This document shows positions 1-4,833 of a DNA stretch of 5,021 bases, piece by piece. Position numbers and translations under genes: made by a program. Position 1 is the stretch's first letter, and each line of letters opens with the position of its first letter. This stretch comes from Comamonadaceae bacterium (GTDB lineage: Bacteria > Pseudomonadota > Gammaproteobacteria > Burkholderiales > Burkholderiaceae_C), in assembly GCA_947374105.1 (NCBI GenBank), contig CANCAO010000161.1:1-5021 (forward strand), in the 5' to 3' direction. The notes below the pieces were generated by a model that worked only from the letters and a program-made list of their open reading frames with translations, was not told where the DNA came from and did no database searches.

Positions 1-57
1 GAAGCACATCATGAGCCGTATGCACAACCCCCCACATCCCGGCGCAGTTCTGCATGA
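1..57 (+). CDS. Possible C-terminal tail of a HigB-type toxin (partial, tentative)
   Basis: In higBA operons the toxin gene lies directly upstream of higA and often overlaps it. The frame starting at base 1 is open to a TGA at 55-57 and begins Glu-Ala-His-His-Glu, which is reminiscent of the Glu-Asp-Tyr-His ends of many HigB proteins. It would overlap higA by 47 bases, which is long for such an overlap. The alternative is the frame starting at base 3, which stops at 12-14 and would give the more usual 4-base ATGA overlap with the higA start. Only a few codons are visible, so neither the gene nor its frame can be settled; this entry is inference from context. Confidence 0.22.
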   Translation, partial: EAHHEPYAQPPTSRRSSA

Positions 58-289
58 GTGGCTGGCCGATGTCAGCGTCACGCAGGCGGCGGCCTTGCTG
101 GGCGTGACCCGTGCCTACCTGTCGCGCATCCTGCATGGGCACGCTAGCATTTCTGCCGACATGGCGCTGCGTCTGTCGGACTTGCTGGGCACCAGTGCCG
201 AGTTGTGGCTGGGCATGCAAAGCGCCTACGACCTGTGGCAGGCCGCGCAGCAGCCGCGCCCACCGGTGCAGCGCTTGGCCGTGGCCTGA
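11..289 (+). CDS. higA: HigA-family antitoxin (XRE-type helix-turn-helix)
   Basis: This is a complete 92-residue protein, the usual length for HigA antitoxins. The N-terminal motif MHNPPHPG at residues 4-11 is a hallmark of the family. A helix-turn-helix follows at about residues 23-45 (VTQAAALLGVTRAYLSRIL), then the conserved segment with SADMALRLSDLLGTSAELWL (about 48-67) and a short Pro-rich tail. In the family the antitoxin binds and neutralises HigB, a ribosome-dependent mRNA endonuclease, and represses its own operon. I chose the ATG at 11 because relatives commonly have two or three residues before MHNPPHP; the ATG at 20 is an alternative. No clear Shine-Dalgarno site is visible in the ten upstream bases, as expected if translation is coupled to an overlapping toxin gene outside the window. 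The gene converges on the methyltransferase gene with only 20 bp between the stops and no evident terminator. The family call is firm; activity of the pair is not shown. Confidence 0.93.
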   Translation: MSRMHNPPHPGAVLHEWLADVSVTQAAALLGVTRAYLSRILHGHASISADMALRLSDLLGTSAELWLGMQSAYDLWQAAQQPRPPVQRLAVA

Positions 290-309
290 TCGTCGTCCCC
301 GAACTTTGC

Positions 310-2334
310 TCACACCGCCCCCACGCTGCTCACCACTTCAGCCTCAAACCCGAACACATCCACCACCCGTACGCACACCTTGCGCGGGCCGTCTTTTTGG
401 GGAACGGTGACGCAGGCTTGCGTCACCACGCGCAGCGCGTCGGCATCGTTGGCGGTGTTGCCCCGGTAGTCTTGCCAGACCGAGCGGAACACCTTGCCGT
501 CGTAGTCCGGGTCCACCGCCCAGTATTCAATCAAGGCCAGCGGCTCGGCGTTGGCCACGGCTTGCAGCTTGGCGCGGTTGGCATCGTCCAGGTTGATGGC
601 CTCGGGCGAGAGCAGCACGTAGTTCTTGAGCTTGATGGTGAGCGTTTCAGTCGGTGCCTCATCCGCCACACCCTCCGTTCGCCCTGAGCGGGTCGAAGGG
701 CTGCGCTCGATGGGGTGAATCGTCAGGTATTGCAGACTTGAAAACCGCACCTGCCCGCGCAGCTTGTCCAGCCCACCTTTTTTCTTGAGCCGGTCCATCA
801 GGTCGGGTGGAATCACCAGCACCTCCAGGCGCGAATCGTTCAGCGCGGTGATGGTCTCGCCAATCGAGGGCTCAAAGTTCCAGCCCAGCACCACCACGCG
901 GTCCCAACCGCCCAGCAGGTTGTCGCGCTGCGCAACCGCCTTCTTGAGCGTGGCCATGCCTGTGAGCTTGTTGGGCGAATCGGCCAGCACCAGCGTCTTG
1001 CTGCCGCTCCGCTTGCCCATGCTGCCACCCAAGTCCATGCCCGCGATCTGCCCCAGGTTGCGCTGCGGGTTCACATCCACCGGCAAGGGCAGCGCGCCAT
1101 AGAGCGAGAGCACAATCTGCGACAAATCACCAATACGAAAGTCCCGCCCCAGCGTGGCCTTGGCCGCCTCCACCTGGTAGTCGCCAATGGCCTGGTATAG
1201 AAAGGGCTTGGCATCCAGATCGATCAGGCGTTTGCGCATGATCATGCAGGCGGGTTTGCCGAGGTCGGTGGTGATCCAGCGGCGTCCTAGTTTTTCAGCG
1301 ACGGCGGCGGTGGTGCCGGAGCCACCGAACAAATCTAGTACAACCCCATCTTCTGGACATGAAGCGATGATGATTCGTTCCAGCAATTTAGCCGGTTTCT
1401 GAGTGCTATAGCCCGACTTCTCCTCTGACATTCCTGTTATTACCGGTATATCCGTCCAGATATCAGTCATAGGGCTACCATCCCCCAAGTAAATTTTCTT
1501 CTGATATCGAACACCGTCAGGCCCGGGAGTAGAAGTAAACCGATATTTACCATGCTCATCTTCATACTTGTAATGACCAAGGCTTCCATCGCTGTAGTCA
1601 GCGTATTGCGTAAAAAAATGGAAATTCGTGGGGTTTTTTGTATAGAAGAAAATGCTGTCGTGTTTTCTCTGCCAAATACTTGTACGCGCTTTAAACAACG
1701 CGCCGTATGCCCAAATAACGCTATTTTGAAAACAGCCTTTCCCAAATACTTCATCCATCACCAGCTTCACGTAATGCCCTACATGCCAATCCAGATGCAC
1801 GTAGATTGAGCCGGTGTCGGCCAGCAGCTCACGCATCAGGATCAGGCGCGGCGTGATCATGGCGAGGTACGAGGCCGTGCCGTCGCTCCAGGTGTCGGAG
1901 TAGGCGAACTGTTCGATTACCGTGGGCTTTTGCTCCAGCTCCACGCCGGGTAAGTTCACCTTGGTGCGGTAGTCGGCCTTGCTGTCAAACGGCGGGTCGA
2001 TGTAGATCAAATCCACCTTGCCGCGCAAAGACGGCGTGTGCTCATCGCCCGCCAGCAGCGCGGCCATCGCCAGCAGGTTGTCGCCGTAGATCAGGCGGTT
2101 GGCCCATGGCTGCCCTTCGACAAGCTCAGGGCGAATGGTGTGGGCGGCCTGCTGTGCTGCCCGGTTCTGCGCAGTCACCCAATCCACCGCCGCTGCATCC
2201 TTGGCGGGTAGCACCACCTCACGGGTTTGCAGCGTCACGCGCTGACGGCTTTCGATGCTCTCCAGCATGCGCTCGGCGGTCTTGCGCCCATTGGCAACGA
2301 TCTCGGGGAGTTGTTCGAGCAGTGATTTGGGCAT
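310..2334 (-). CDS. mod: Type III Mod-like DNA methyltransferase (beta-class N6-adenine/N4-cytosine)
   Basis: This is a 674-residue protein that should transfer a methyl group from S-adenosylmethionine to a base, most likely adenine N6, at a specific DNA site. The catalytic motif IV, DPPF, is at 113-116 (in DLIYIDPPFDSKADY). The TQKP motif is at 311-314, and the AdoMet-binding motif I, DLFGGSG, is at 334-340. The catalytic-before-binding order defines the beta class to which type III Mod subunits belong. Residues of about 195-310 between them should be the target-recognition region and are encoded in AT-rich DNA. The C-terminal part (about 400-674) is less recognisable. Two short insertions, at about 66-75 and 544-555, come from in-frame palindromic repeats. 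The start at 2334 has a weak AAGAAG two bases upstream and an inverted repeat eight bases upstream. No Res helicase-nuclease follows, because higA converges immediately after the stop. It may therefore be an orphan methylase, or its partner may lie beyond the left edge. The methylase call is firm; the type III label is likely. Confidence 0.93.
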   Translation of the reverse strand: MPKSLLEQLPEIVANGRKTAERMLESIESRQRVTLQTREVVLPAKDAAAVDWVTAQNRAAQQAAHTIRPELVEGQPWANRLIYGDNLLAMAALLAGDEHTPSLRGKVDLIYIDPPFDSKADYRTKVNLPGVELEQKPTVIEQFAYSDTWSDGTASYLAMITPRLILMRELLADTGSIYVHLDWHVGHYVKLVMDEVFGKGCFQNSVIWAYGALFKARTSIWQRKHDSIFFYTKNPTNFHFFTQYADYSDGSLGHYKYEDEHGKYRFTSTPGPDGVRYQKKIYLGDGSPMTDIWTDIPVITGMSEEKSGYSTQKPAKLLERIIIASCPEDGVVLDLFGGSGTTAAVAEKLGRRWITTDLGKPACMIMRKRLIDLDAKPFLYQAIGDYQVEAAKATLGRDFRIGDLSQIVLSLYGALPLPVDVNPQRNLGQIAGMDLGGSMGKRSGSKTLVLADSPNKLTGMATLKKAVAQRDNLLGGWDRVVVLGWNFEPSIGETITALNDSRLEVLVIPPDLMDRLKKKGGLDKLRGQVRFSSLQYLTIHPIERSPSTRSGRTEGVADEAPTETLTIKLKNYVLLSPEAINLDDANRAKLQAVANAEPLALIEYWAVDPDYDGKVFRSVWQDYRGNTANDADALRVVTQACVTVPQKDGPRKVCVRVVDVFGFEAEVVSSVGAV
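675..701. repeat. Dispersed palindromic repeat, copy 1, in frame within mod
   Basis: The 27-base unit reads on the + strand CCGTTCGCCCTGAGC followed by GGGTCGAAGGGC. It matches the second copy at 2112-2138 in inverted orientation at 24 of 27 positions. TTCGCCC can pair with GGG-T-CGAA around a TGAGC loop, giving a seven-pair hairpin with one bulged T. Units of this kind are scattered through many proteobacterial genomes, mostly between genes. Here it lies inside coding DNA and yields the peptide RSPSTRSGRTEG (about residues 544-555 of the methyltransferase) without breaking the frame. Confidence 0.85.
1400..1765 (-). other. AT-rich target-recognition segment of mod
   Basis: Hand counts of 60-base blocks give 28/60 G+C at 1381-1440, 24/60 at 1561-1620 and 22/60 at 1621-1680, against 41/60 at 901-960 in the same gene. 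The low-GC stretch corresponds to about residues 190-312, between the catalytic motif DPPF and the motif I region. This is where beta-class type III Mod proteins carry their target-recognition domain. It is rich in aromatic and polar residues (for example WQRKHDSIFFYTKNPTNFHF). The boundaries are approximate. Such composition suggests that the specificity segment was exchanged between otherwise related mod alleles. Confidence 0.6.
2112..2138. repeat. Dispersed palindromic repeat, copy 2, in frame within mod
   Basis: On the + strand this reads GCCCTTCGACAAGC followed by TCAGGGCGAATGG. It is the inverted counterpart of the copy at 675-701, with three mismatches in 27 bases. The ends TTCG and CGAA can pair, but the interior is less symmetric than in copy 1. 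It encodes TIRPELVEGQ at about residues 66-75 of the methyltransferase, in the linker between the N-terminal helical region and the first catalytic-domain strand (WANRLIYGDN), where an insertion should be tolerated. Confidence 0.85.
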
Positions 2335-2341
2335 GACTTCT

Positions 2342-2361
2342 TGTTCATCGGAAAGTGAACA
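2342..2361. promoter_or_regulatory. Inverted repeat TGTTCA-N8-TGAACA, candidate operator
   Basis: TGTTCA at 2342-2347 and TGAACA at 2356-2361 form a perfect six-base inverted repeat with an eight-base spacer (TCGGAAAG). It begins eight bases upstream of the mod start codon, so a bound protein would cover the mod ribosome-binding region and probably its transcription start. The neighbouring helix-turn-helix protein is the obvious candidate ligand. The symmetry is seen directly; the operator role is inferred. Confidence 0.5.
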
Positions 2362-2392
2362 GGAAGTTTATTTCAAAATGAACAACAAGTTT
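2356..2392. repeat. Pair of 14-bp direct repeats, candidate tandem operator
   Basis: TGAACAGGAAGTTT at 2356-2369 and TGAACAACAAGTTT at 2379-2392 match at 12 of 14 positions. Their starts are 23 bp apart, close to two helical turns. The first copy shares its TGAACA with the inverted repeat at 2342-2361. The second continues into TTTCA, so that TGAA...TTCA also forms a loose dyad at 2379-2394. Repeated sites of this kind near a regulator gene suggest cooperative binding by two dimers. Confidence 0.5.
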
Positions 2393-2423
2393 CATATCGA
2401 AGGGCGAAAAACTTAACTTTTGG

Positions 2424-2431
2424 TTCATGAA
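2424..2431. promoter_or_regulatory. TTCATGAA palindrome over the regulator start codon
   Basis: The perfect eight-base palindrome TTCATGAA contains the ATG at 2427. Its half, GGTTCA, resembles the TGTTCA elements upstream. Binding here would directly autorepress the helix-turn-helix gene. It also explains why no Shine-Dalgarno sequence is seen just before the start: TTTTGGTTC precedes the ATG. An eight-base palindrome can arise by chance, so this is weaker than the upstream repeats. Confidence 0.3.
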
Positions 2432-2834
2432 TGAAAAAGCTGAATTTGCCGCCCGCCTGCGCGAAGCCATGACCCAATCGGGCTACCCTTTGCGGCCTGT
2501 GGTCTTGGAGCGTGAGTTCAATACCCGCTACTGGGGGCAATCAGTGACCATGCAGGCCGTGCGCAGGTGGCTGCGTGGTGAGGCCATTCCATCGCAAGAA
2601 AAATTGCAGGTGCTGGCCGATTGGCTCAAAGTCGAGCCACAAGTGCTGCGTTTTGGTGAAGCCGTGCGCCAGTCTGTGCAGCAGCACAAGCAACGCTGGG
2701 ACGAAGGTGTTGGCTACCAGGAGCGAGAAGCGTTTGAAGCGTTCTTGCAGTTGCCCGCCCCGCAACGGAAGATTGTGCGGGAGGTGATCTTGGCGTTTGC
2801 GAAGGCGGGGAAGGTTGAGGCTGCGGGTGGGTGA
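2427..2834 (+). CDS. Small helix-turn-helix transcriptional regulator, divergent from mod
   Basis: This is a 135-residue soluble protein. An N-terminal helix (EFAARLREAM, 6-15) leads into a DNA-binding helix-turn-helix of XRE/Cro-like type at about residues 30-75; VTMQAVRRWLRGEAIPSQEK (40-59) looks like the recognition helix and its following turn, and LQVLADWLKV (60-69) is the next helix. The C-terminal half (about 98-127) is predicted helical, contains FLQLPAPQRKIVREVILAFA, and could mediate dimerisation. The ATG at 2427 was chosen because it keeps the first helix; the later ATG at 2469 would remove it. There is no Shine-Dalgarno site, so translation may be weak or leaderless. Its divergent position and the repeats beside both start codons suggest that it represses itself and mod, as small controller proteins do in many restriction-modification loci. 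It lacks the short size typical of C proteins (about 80 residues), so it is not a classical one. The DNA-binding role is likely; the target is inferred. Confidence 0.85.
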   Translation: MNEKAEFAARLREAMTQSGYPLRPVVLEREFNTRYWGQSVTMQAVRRWLRGEAIPSQEKLQVLADWLKVEPQVLRFGEAVRQSVQQHKQRWDEGVGYQEREAFEAFLQLPAPQRKIVREVILAFAKAGKVEAAGG

Positions 2835-2845
2835 GGGCTATATTC

Positions 2846-2884
2846 GAGACGTTTTTCTTCGTTCTCAAGTCAGGATCAACCTGA
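2846..2884. terminator. Weak hairpins between convergent genes, possible termination region
   Basis: Two weak stems lie between the regulator stop and the stop of the ATPase gene. GAGACG (2846-2851) can pair with CGTTCTC (2860-2866) with one bulge around a T-rich loop. TCAGG (2870-2874) can pair with CCTGA (2880-2884) around ATCAA. Neither has a strong GC stem followed by a clean T-run, so intrinsic termination is doubtful. The convergent position is the main reason to list them. Confidence 0.2.
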
Positions 2885-2889
2885 TCAAT

Positions 2890-4425
2890 TTACAGATCGG
2901 GAGAGTACGTACGACATGCTTGCAAAAGAAAATTTGCTAGCAGTCGTATCTCGACCCTGCCTTGCGTGGAGACCTCATACTCTTTCCAGCATGCCTCAAA
3001 TGCACTCTTTTTGTCGGTCATCTCGTAGCATTCGACCATTTTCTCAAACAAGCAGTGCACGTTCGAATGCTGCACGTGATAGTTGAAGTTCGTATGAGGG
3101 TTCGCGCTCTCGTAAATTTCACATAGAAATTTCTCTGGAGGGACTGTTCCCGGTAGAAAAAAAAGACCATCTTGTTGGGGGTACAGAGGGGTGCTGTTTT
3201 TGTTCAGTTCCGACTTCATGTCTCCGTCTAGGATGCAAGCATGACCACTCCTGATTTTGACTTTTTGGAAGATGCGTTGCCGCACTAGGAAGTTTTGGTA
3301 CGTATCGCTCGCTGAGCCCGACTCGATCAGATTGATGAGTCTCGAATTGATTCCCGGAATTTTTCGCATTTCCAGTTCAAGTAAGGATTTTTGGATGATC
3401 CACTTCGCAGTTTCATCCTCGCAGAAGACATCCACAAGCGGATAAGCTTCCGAATCCATTTTGGATAGTGCGGCATTTATGCTGATCGGACAAATGGGCG
3501 AACTTGAACCATTTTTTGATTCGATGAATACTCTTGCTTTTTCGGGTACGCAGGATATAACGGTGGAACTGTGTGAGGTGATGATGAATTGCTTTTGGTC
3601 TCGGGAAGATATTTCAAAAATAACGTCCATCAGGCGACGCTGCACTTTGGGGTGCAGTCCCAGTTCCAGTTCGTCTATCAGTACCAGCGAATTCTTTGGG
3701 GCTAGTGCGCAATCAATCAATATTCTGGACAGCACATCCTCACCAGATGCCGAGTTGTAGCTTGAGTAGCTGCTTGCAGTAGAAAATCCAAACAAGTCTC
3801 GTCCGAGGTGATCTGCGAGTTTTTTAAGAGAATAGCTCTCCTCCAGCACGTAAGAGAGGCATTCCTCAATGAACTTTTGATTCACTGTACTGGTGACGGG
3901 GGCACCTACTGCCGTCTTGGCCTTCTTGTGTAAGACAGGCGAGTGATGCCTTGCGGGAAGTATCCGATCTAAATCAAGGTAAACGACACTCACACCCTTG
4001 ATCTGGGATTCTTTTTTGCCGAGCCCATTCCATTTTTTGGTATCGAATTTACGTTGACCACGTTTCCACTCGGTCTTGTTGCCAGACTTTATCTGGAGAT
4101 GGTATGCCCAATCTTTGTCTTGTGTGTCGTGGGTTGTGAATTTAAGAACGTCGCTCCATGTTTGACGCTCTAATTTGCCATTTGTGTAATTCCTTTTTTT
4201 AAATTCAAAATGGCTACAGGCAATTGAAAGGAGCGCCGTGGTCTTTCCGGACTTGTTTGATCCGGAGATTACAGTTACTGGGTAATTGAACTCAATATTC
4301 AATTGTGGAATGTGGCGGAAGTTTTCGAACTTCGCTCCGTGGATGAACCTCGGGTATTGCTTTTCTTCACTTAGATTGGCTTTTTTAAAGACGGCGTCGT
4401 GCGCGCTGCGTGGATTGAGTGCCAT
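2890..4425 (-). CDS. OLD-like ABC-type ATPase with C-terminal Toprim nuclease-like domain
   Basis: This is a 511-residue protein. The N-terminal half is an ABC/SMC-type ATPase. FIHGAKFENFRHIPQLNIEF (27-46) is the usual first strand pair, the Walker A motif GSNKSGKTT is at 55-63, a signature-like SASGED is at 225-230, and Walker B with its catalytic glutamate is at 246-259 (SLVLIDELELGLHP). The H-switch TSH is at 283-285. The C-terminal part fits a Toprim fold: VFCEDETAKWII (333-344, acidic E336), a glycine in ESGSASD (G370), DGD at 400-402 and LPGTVPPEKFL (424-434, with E431 and K432). This order is that of OLD-family proteins, whose Toprim domain cuts DNA and which include Gabija GajA and other anti-phage nucleases. 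It is a little shorter than GajA, and no UvrD-like partner is next to it. The DNA is clearly poorer in GC than the neighbours (21/60 at 4141-4200), a sign of transfer. The ATG at 4425 has no Shine-Dalgarno site; CTAATAC precedes it. The ATPase is certain; the Toprim assignment is probable, and a fused PARIS-like (AriA-AriB) architecture cannot be excluded. Confidence 0.88.
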   Translation of the reverse strand: MALNPRSAHDAVFKKANLSEEKQYPRFIHGAKFENFRHIPQLNIEFNYPVTVISGSNKSGKTTALLSIACSHFEFKKRNYTNGKLERQTWSDVLKFTTHDTQDKDWAYHLQIKSGNKTEWKRGQRKFDTKKWNGLGKKESQIKGVSVVYLDLDRILPARHHSPVLHKKAKTAVGAPVTSTVNQKFIEECLSYVLEESYSLKKLADHLGRDLFGFSTASSYSSYNSASGEDVLSRILIDCALAPKNSLVLIDELELGLHPKVQRRLMDVIFEISSRDQKQFIITSHSSTVISCVPEKARVFIESKNGSSSPICPISINAALSKMDSEAYPLVDVFCEDETAKWIIQKSLLELEMRKIPGINSRLINLIESGSASDTYQNFLVRQRIFQKVKIRSGHACILDGDMKSELNKNSTPLYPQQDGLFFLPGTVPPEKFLCEIYESANPHTNFNYHVQHSNVHCLFEKMVECYEMTDKKSAFEACWKEYEVSTQGRVEIRLLANFLLQACRTYSPDL

Positions 4426-4481
4426 GTATTAGAAAAAAATGAAAAGGGCTTGTTTGTCTGAACTCTGTCTGGCTGAAGCGG

Positions 4482-4814
4482 CTATGCCTTCACCGGCTTG
4501 ACGGCTTTTTTCCGAGCGGGTTTTTTGACTTCGACAGCCGTCACAGGATTGACCACAGAAGCATCCACACCAAGCGGGCTGGACTCGGGGCATTTGGCCA
4601 AGCCAATGCCAGCGACAGCCACCACAGCGCCGGGGGCTACGAGTGTCGGGTCAGGCCCGACCGATCCAACGGCAATGTTGAACTGAACGCCCACCTCATA
4701 AAACCCTTCGTGATATCCGTAGTGTCGGATCAGGATGGTGGCAAGTTCCTTGAGCGGAATAGGCGCGGGATTGGTTGCCGGTGTATCGGGCTTAGTGGTG
4801 GGTAGTTGTTGCAC
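4482..4814 (-). CDS. Uncharacterised 110-residue protein with Lys/Ala-rich tail
   Basis: I do not recognise a named family. From the GTG at 4814 the protein has a Pro/Thr-rich N-terminus (1-20), a conserved-looking core LKELATILIRHYGYHEGFYE (21-40) followed by VGVQFNIAVGSVGPDP (41-56), a hydrophobic Gly/Val/Ala stretch (about 58-73, PGAVVAVAGIGLA), and a basic tail of KKPARKKAVKPVKA (97-110). No signal peptide is evident, and the hydrophobic stretch is too mild to call a membrane segment. The GTG start is chosen because GGAG lies seven bases upstream and directly after the stop of the preceding gene. An upstream ATG at 4907 would add 31 residues that overlap the HicB-like gene in another frame and have no ribosome-binding site. 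With a 19-base gap, it is very probably co-transcribed with the HicB-like gene. The basic tail suggests nucleic-acid contact. A role as a partner of the HicB-like protein is only inference. Confidence 0.8.
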   Translation of the reverse strand: MQQLPTTKPDTPATNPAPIPLKELATILIRHYGYHEGFYEVGVQFNIAVGSVGPDPTLVAPGAVVAVAGIGLAKCPESSPLGVDASVVNPVTAVEVKKPARKKAVKPVKA

Positions 4815-4821
4815 TGTATTT

Positions 4822-4825
4822 CTCC
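4822..4825 (-). promoter_or_regulatory. Ribosome-binding site that fixes the GTG start at 4814
   Basis: On the minus strand GGAG is followed by AAATACA and then GTG, a seven-base spacing that is near the optimum. It lies in the 19 bases between the stop of the HicB-like gene (4834-4836) and the GTG. This argues against the longer reading from the ATG at 4907. Confidence 0.7.
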
Positions 4826-4833
4826 AGCTCTTG

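Larger units (their letters stand above)
2335..2426. promoter_or_regulatory. Divergent promoter/operator region between mod and the helix-turn-helix gene
   Basis: These 92 bases separate two divergent start codons and must hold the promoters of both genes unless transcription enters from outside. The region is AT-rich relative to its flanks and carries repeated TGAACA/TGTTCA elements listed separately. I could not identify convincing -35 and -10 pairs on either strand; the candidates I saw matched the consensus at only about half the positions. Neither gene has a strong Shine-Dalgarno site. The arrangement is typical of a small regulator controlling itself and a divergent target. Confidence 0.6.

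Noticed and set aside
205..687. Plus-strand open frame of 160 codons
   Set aside because: It lies antisense to the C-terminal part of mod and overlaps higA; its translation has no recognisable motif, and GC-rich DNA commonly leaves such antisense frames open.
764..1102. Plus-strand open frame of 112 codons
   Set aside because: Antisense to mod, whose protein sequence continues through this region; Ser/Pro/Arg-rich composition is typical of a shadow frame.
1467..1754. Minus-strand open frame of 95 codons in the AT-rich part of mod
   Set aside because: Shifted frame of mod; the mod frame carries continuous methyltransferase sequence here, so it is not a frameshift or a nested gene.
2112..2138. 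CRISPR-like or transposon-end reading of the two inverted repeats at 675-701 and 2112-2138
   Set aside because: There are only two copies, about 1.4 kb apart, without spacers, a transposase gene or target duplications; they match a dispersed palindromic repeat instead.
310..2334. Mod as a phase-variable gene through simple repeats
   Set aside because: I found no long homopolymer or tetranucleotide tract in the gene or its leader that would allow slipped-strand switching.
2626..2868. Minus-strand open frame opposite the regulator
   Set aside because: Antisense to the helix-turn-helix gene, with low-complexity Pro/Ser/Ala composition and no ribosome-binding site.
4426..4481. Terminator or promoter between the unknown gene and the ATPase gene
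   Set aside because: T-runs and a TAATAC next to the ATG are present, but there is no stem before the T-runs and no -35 element at proper spacing.
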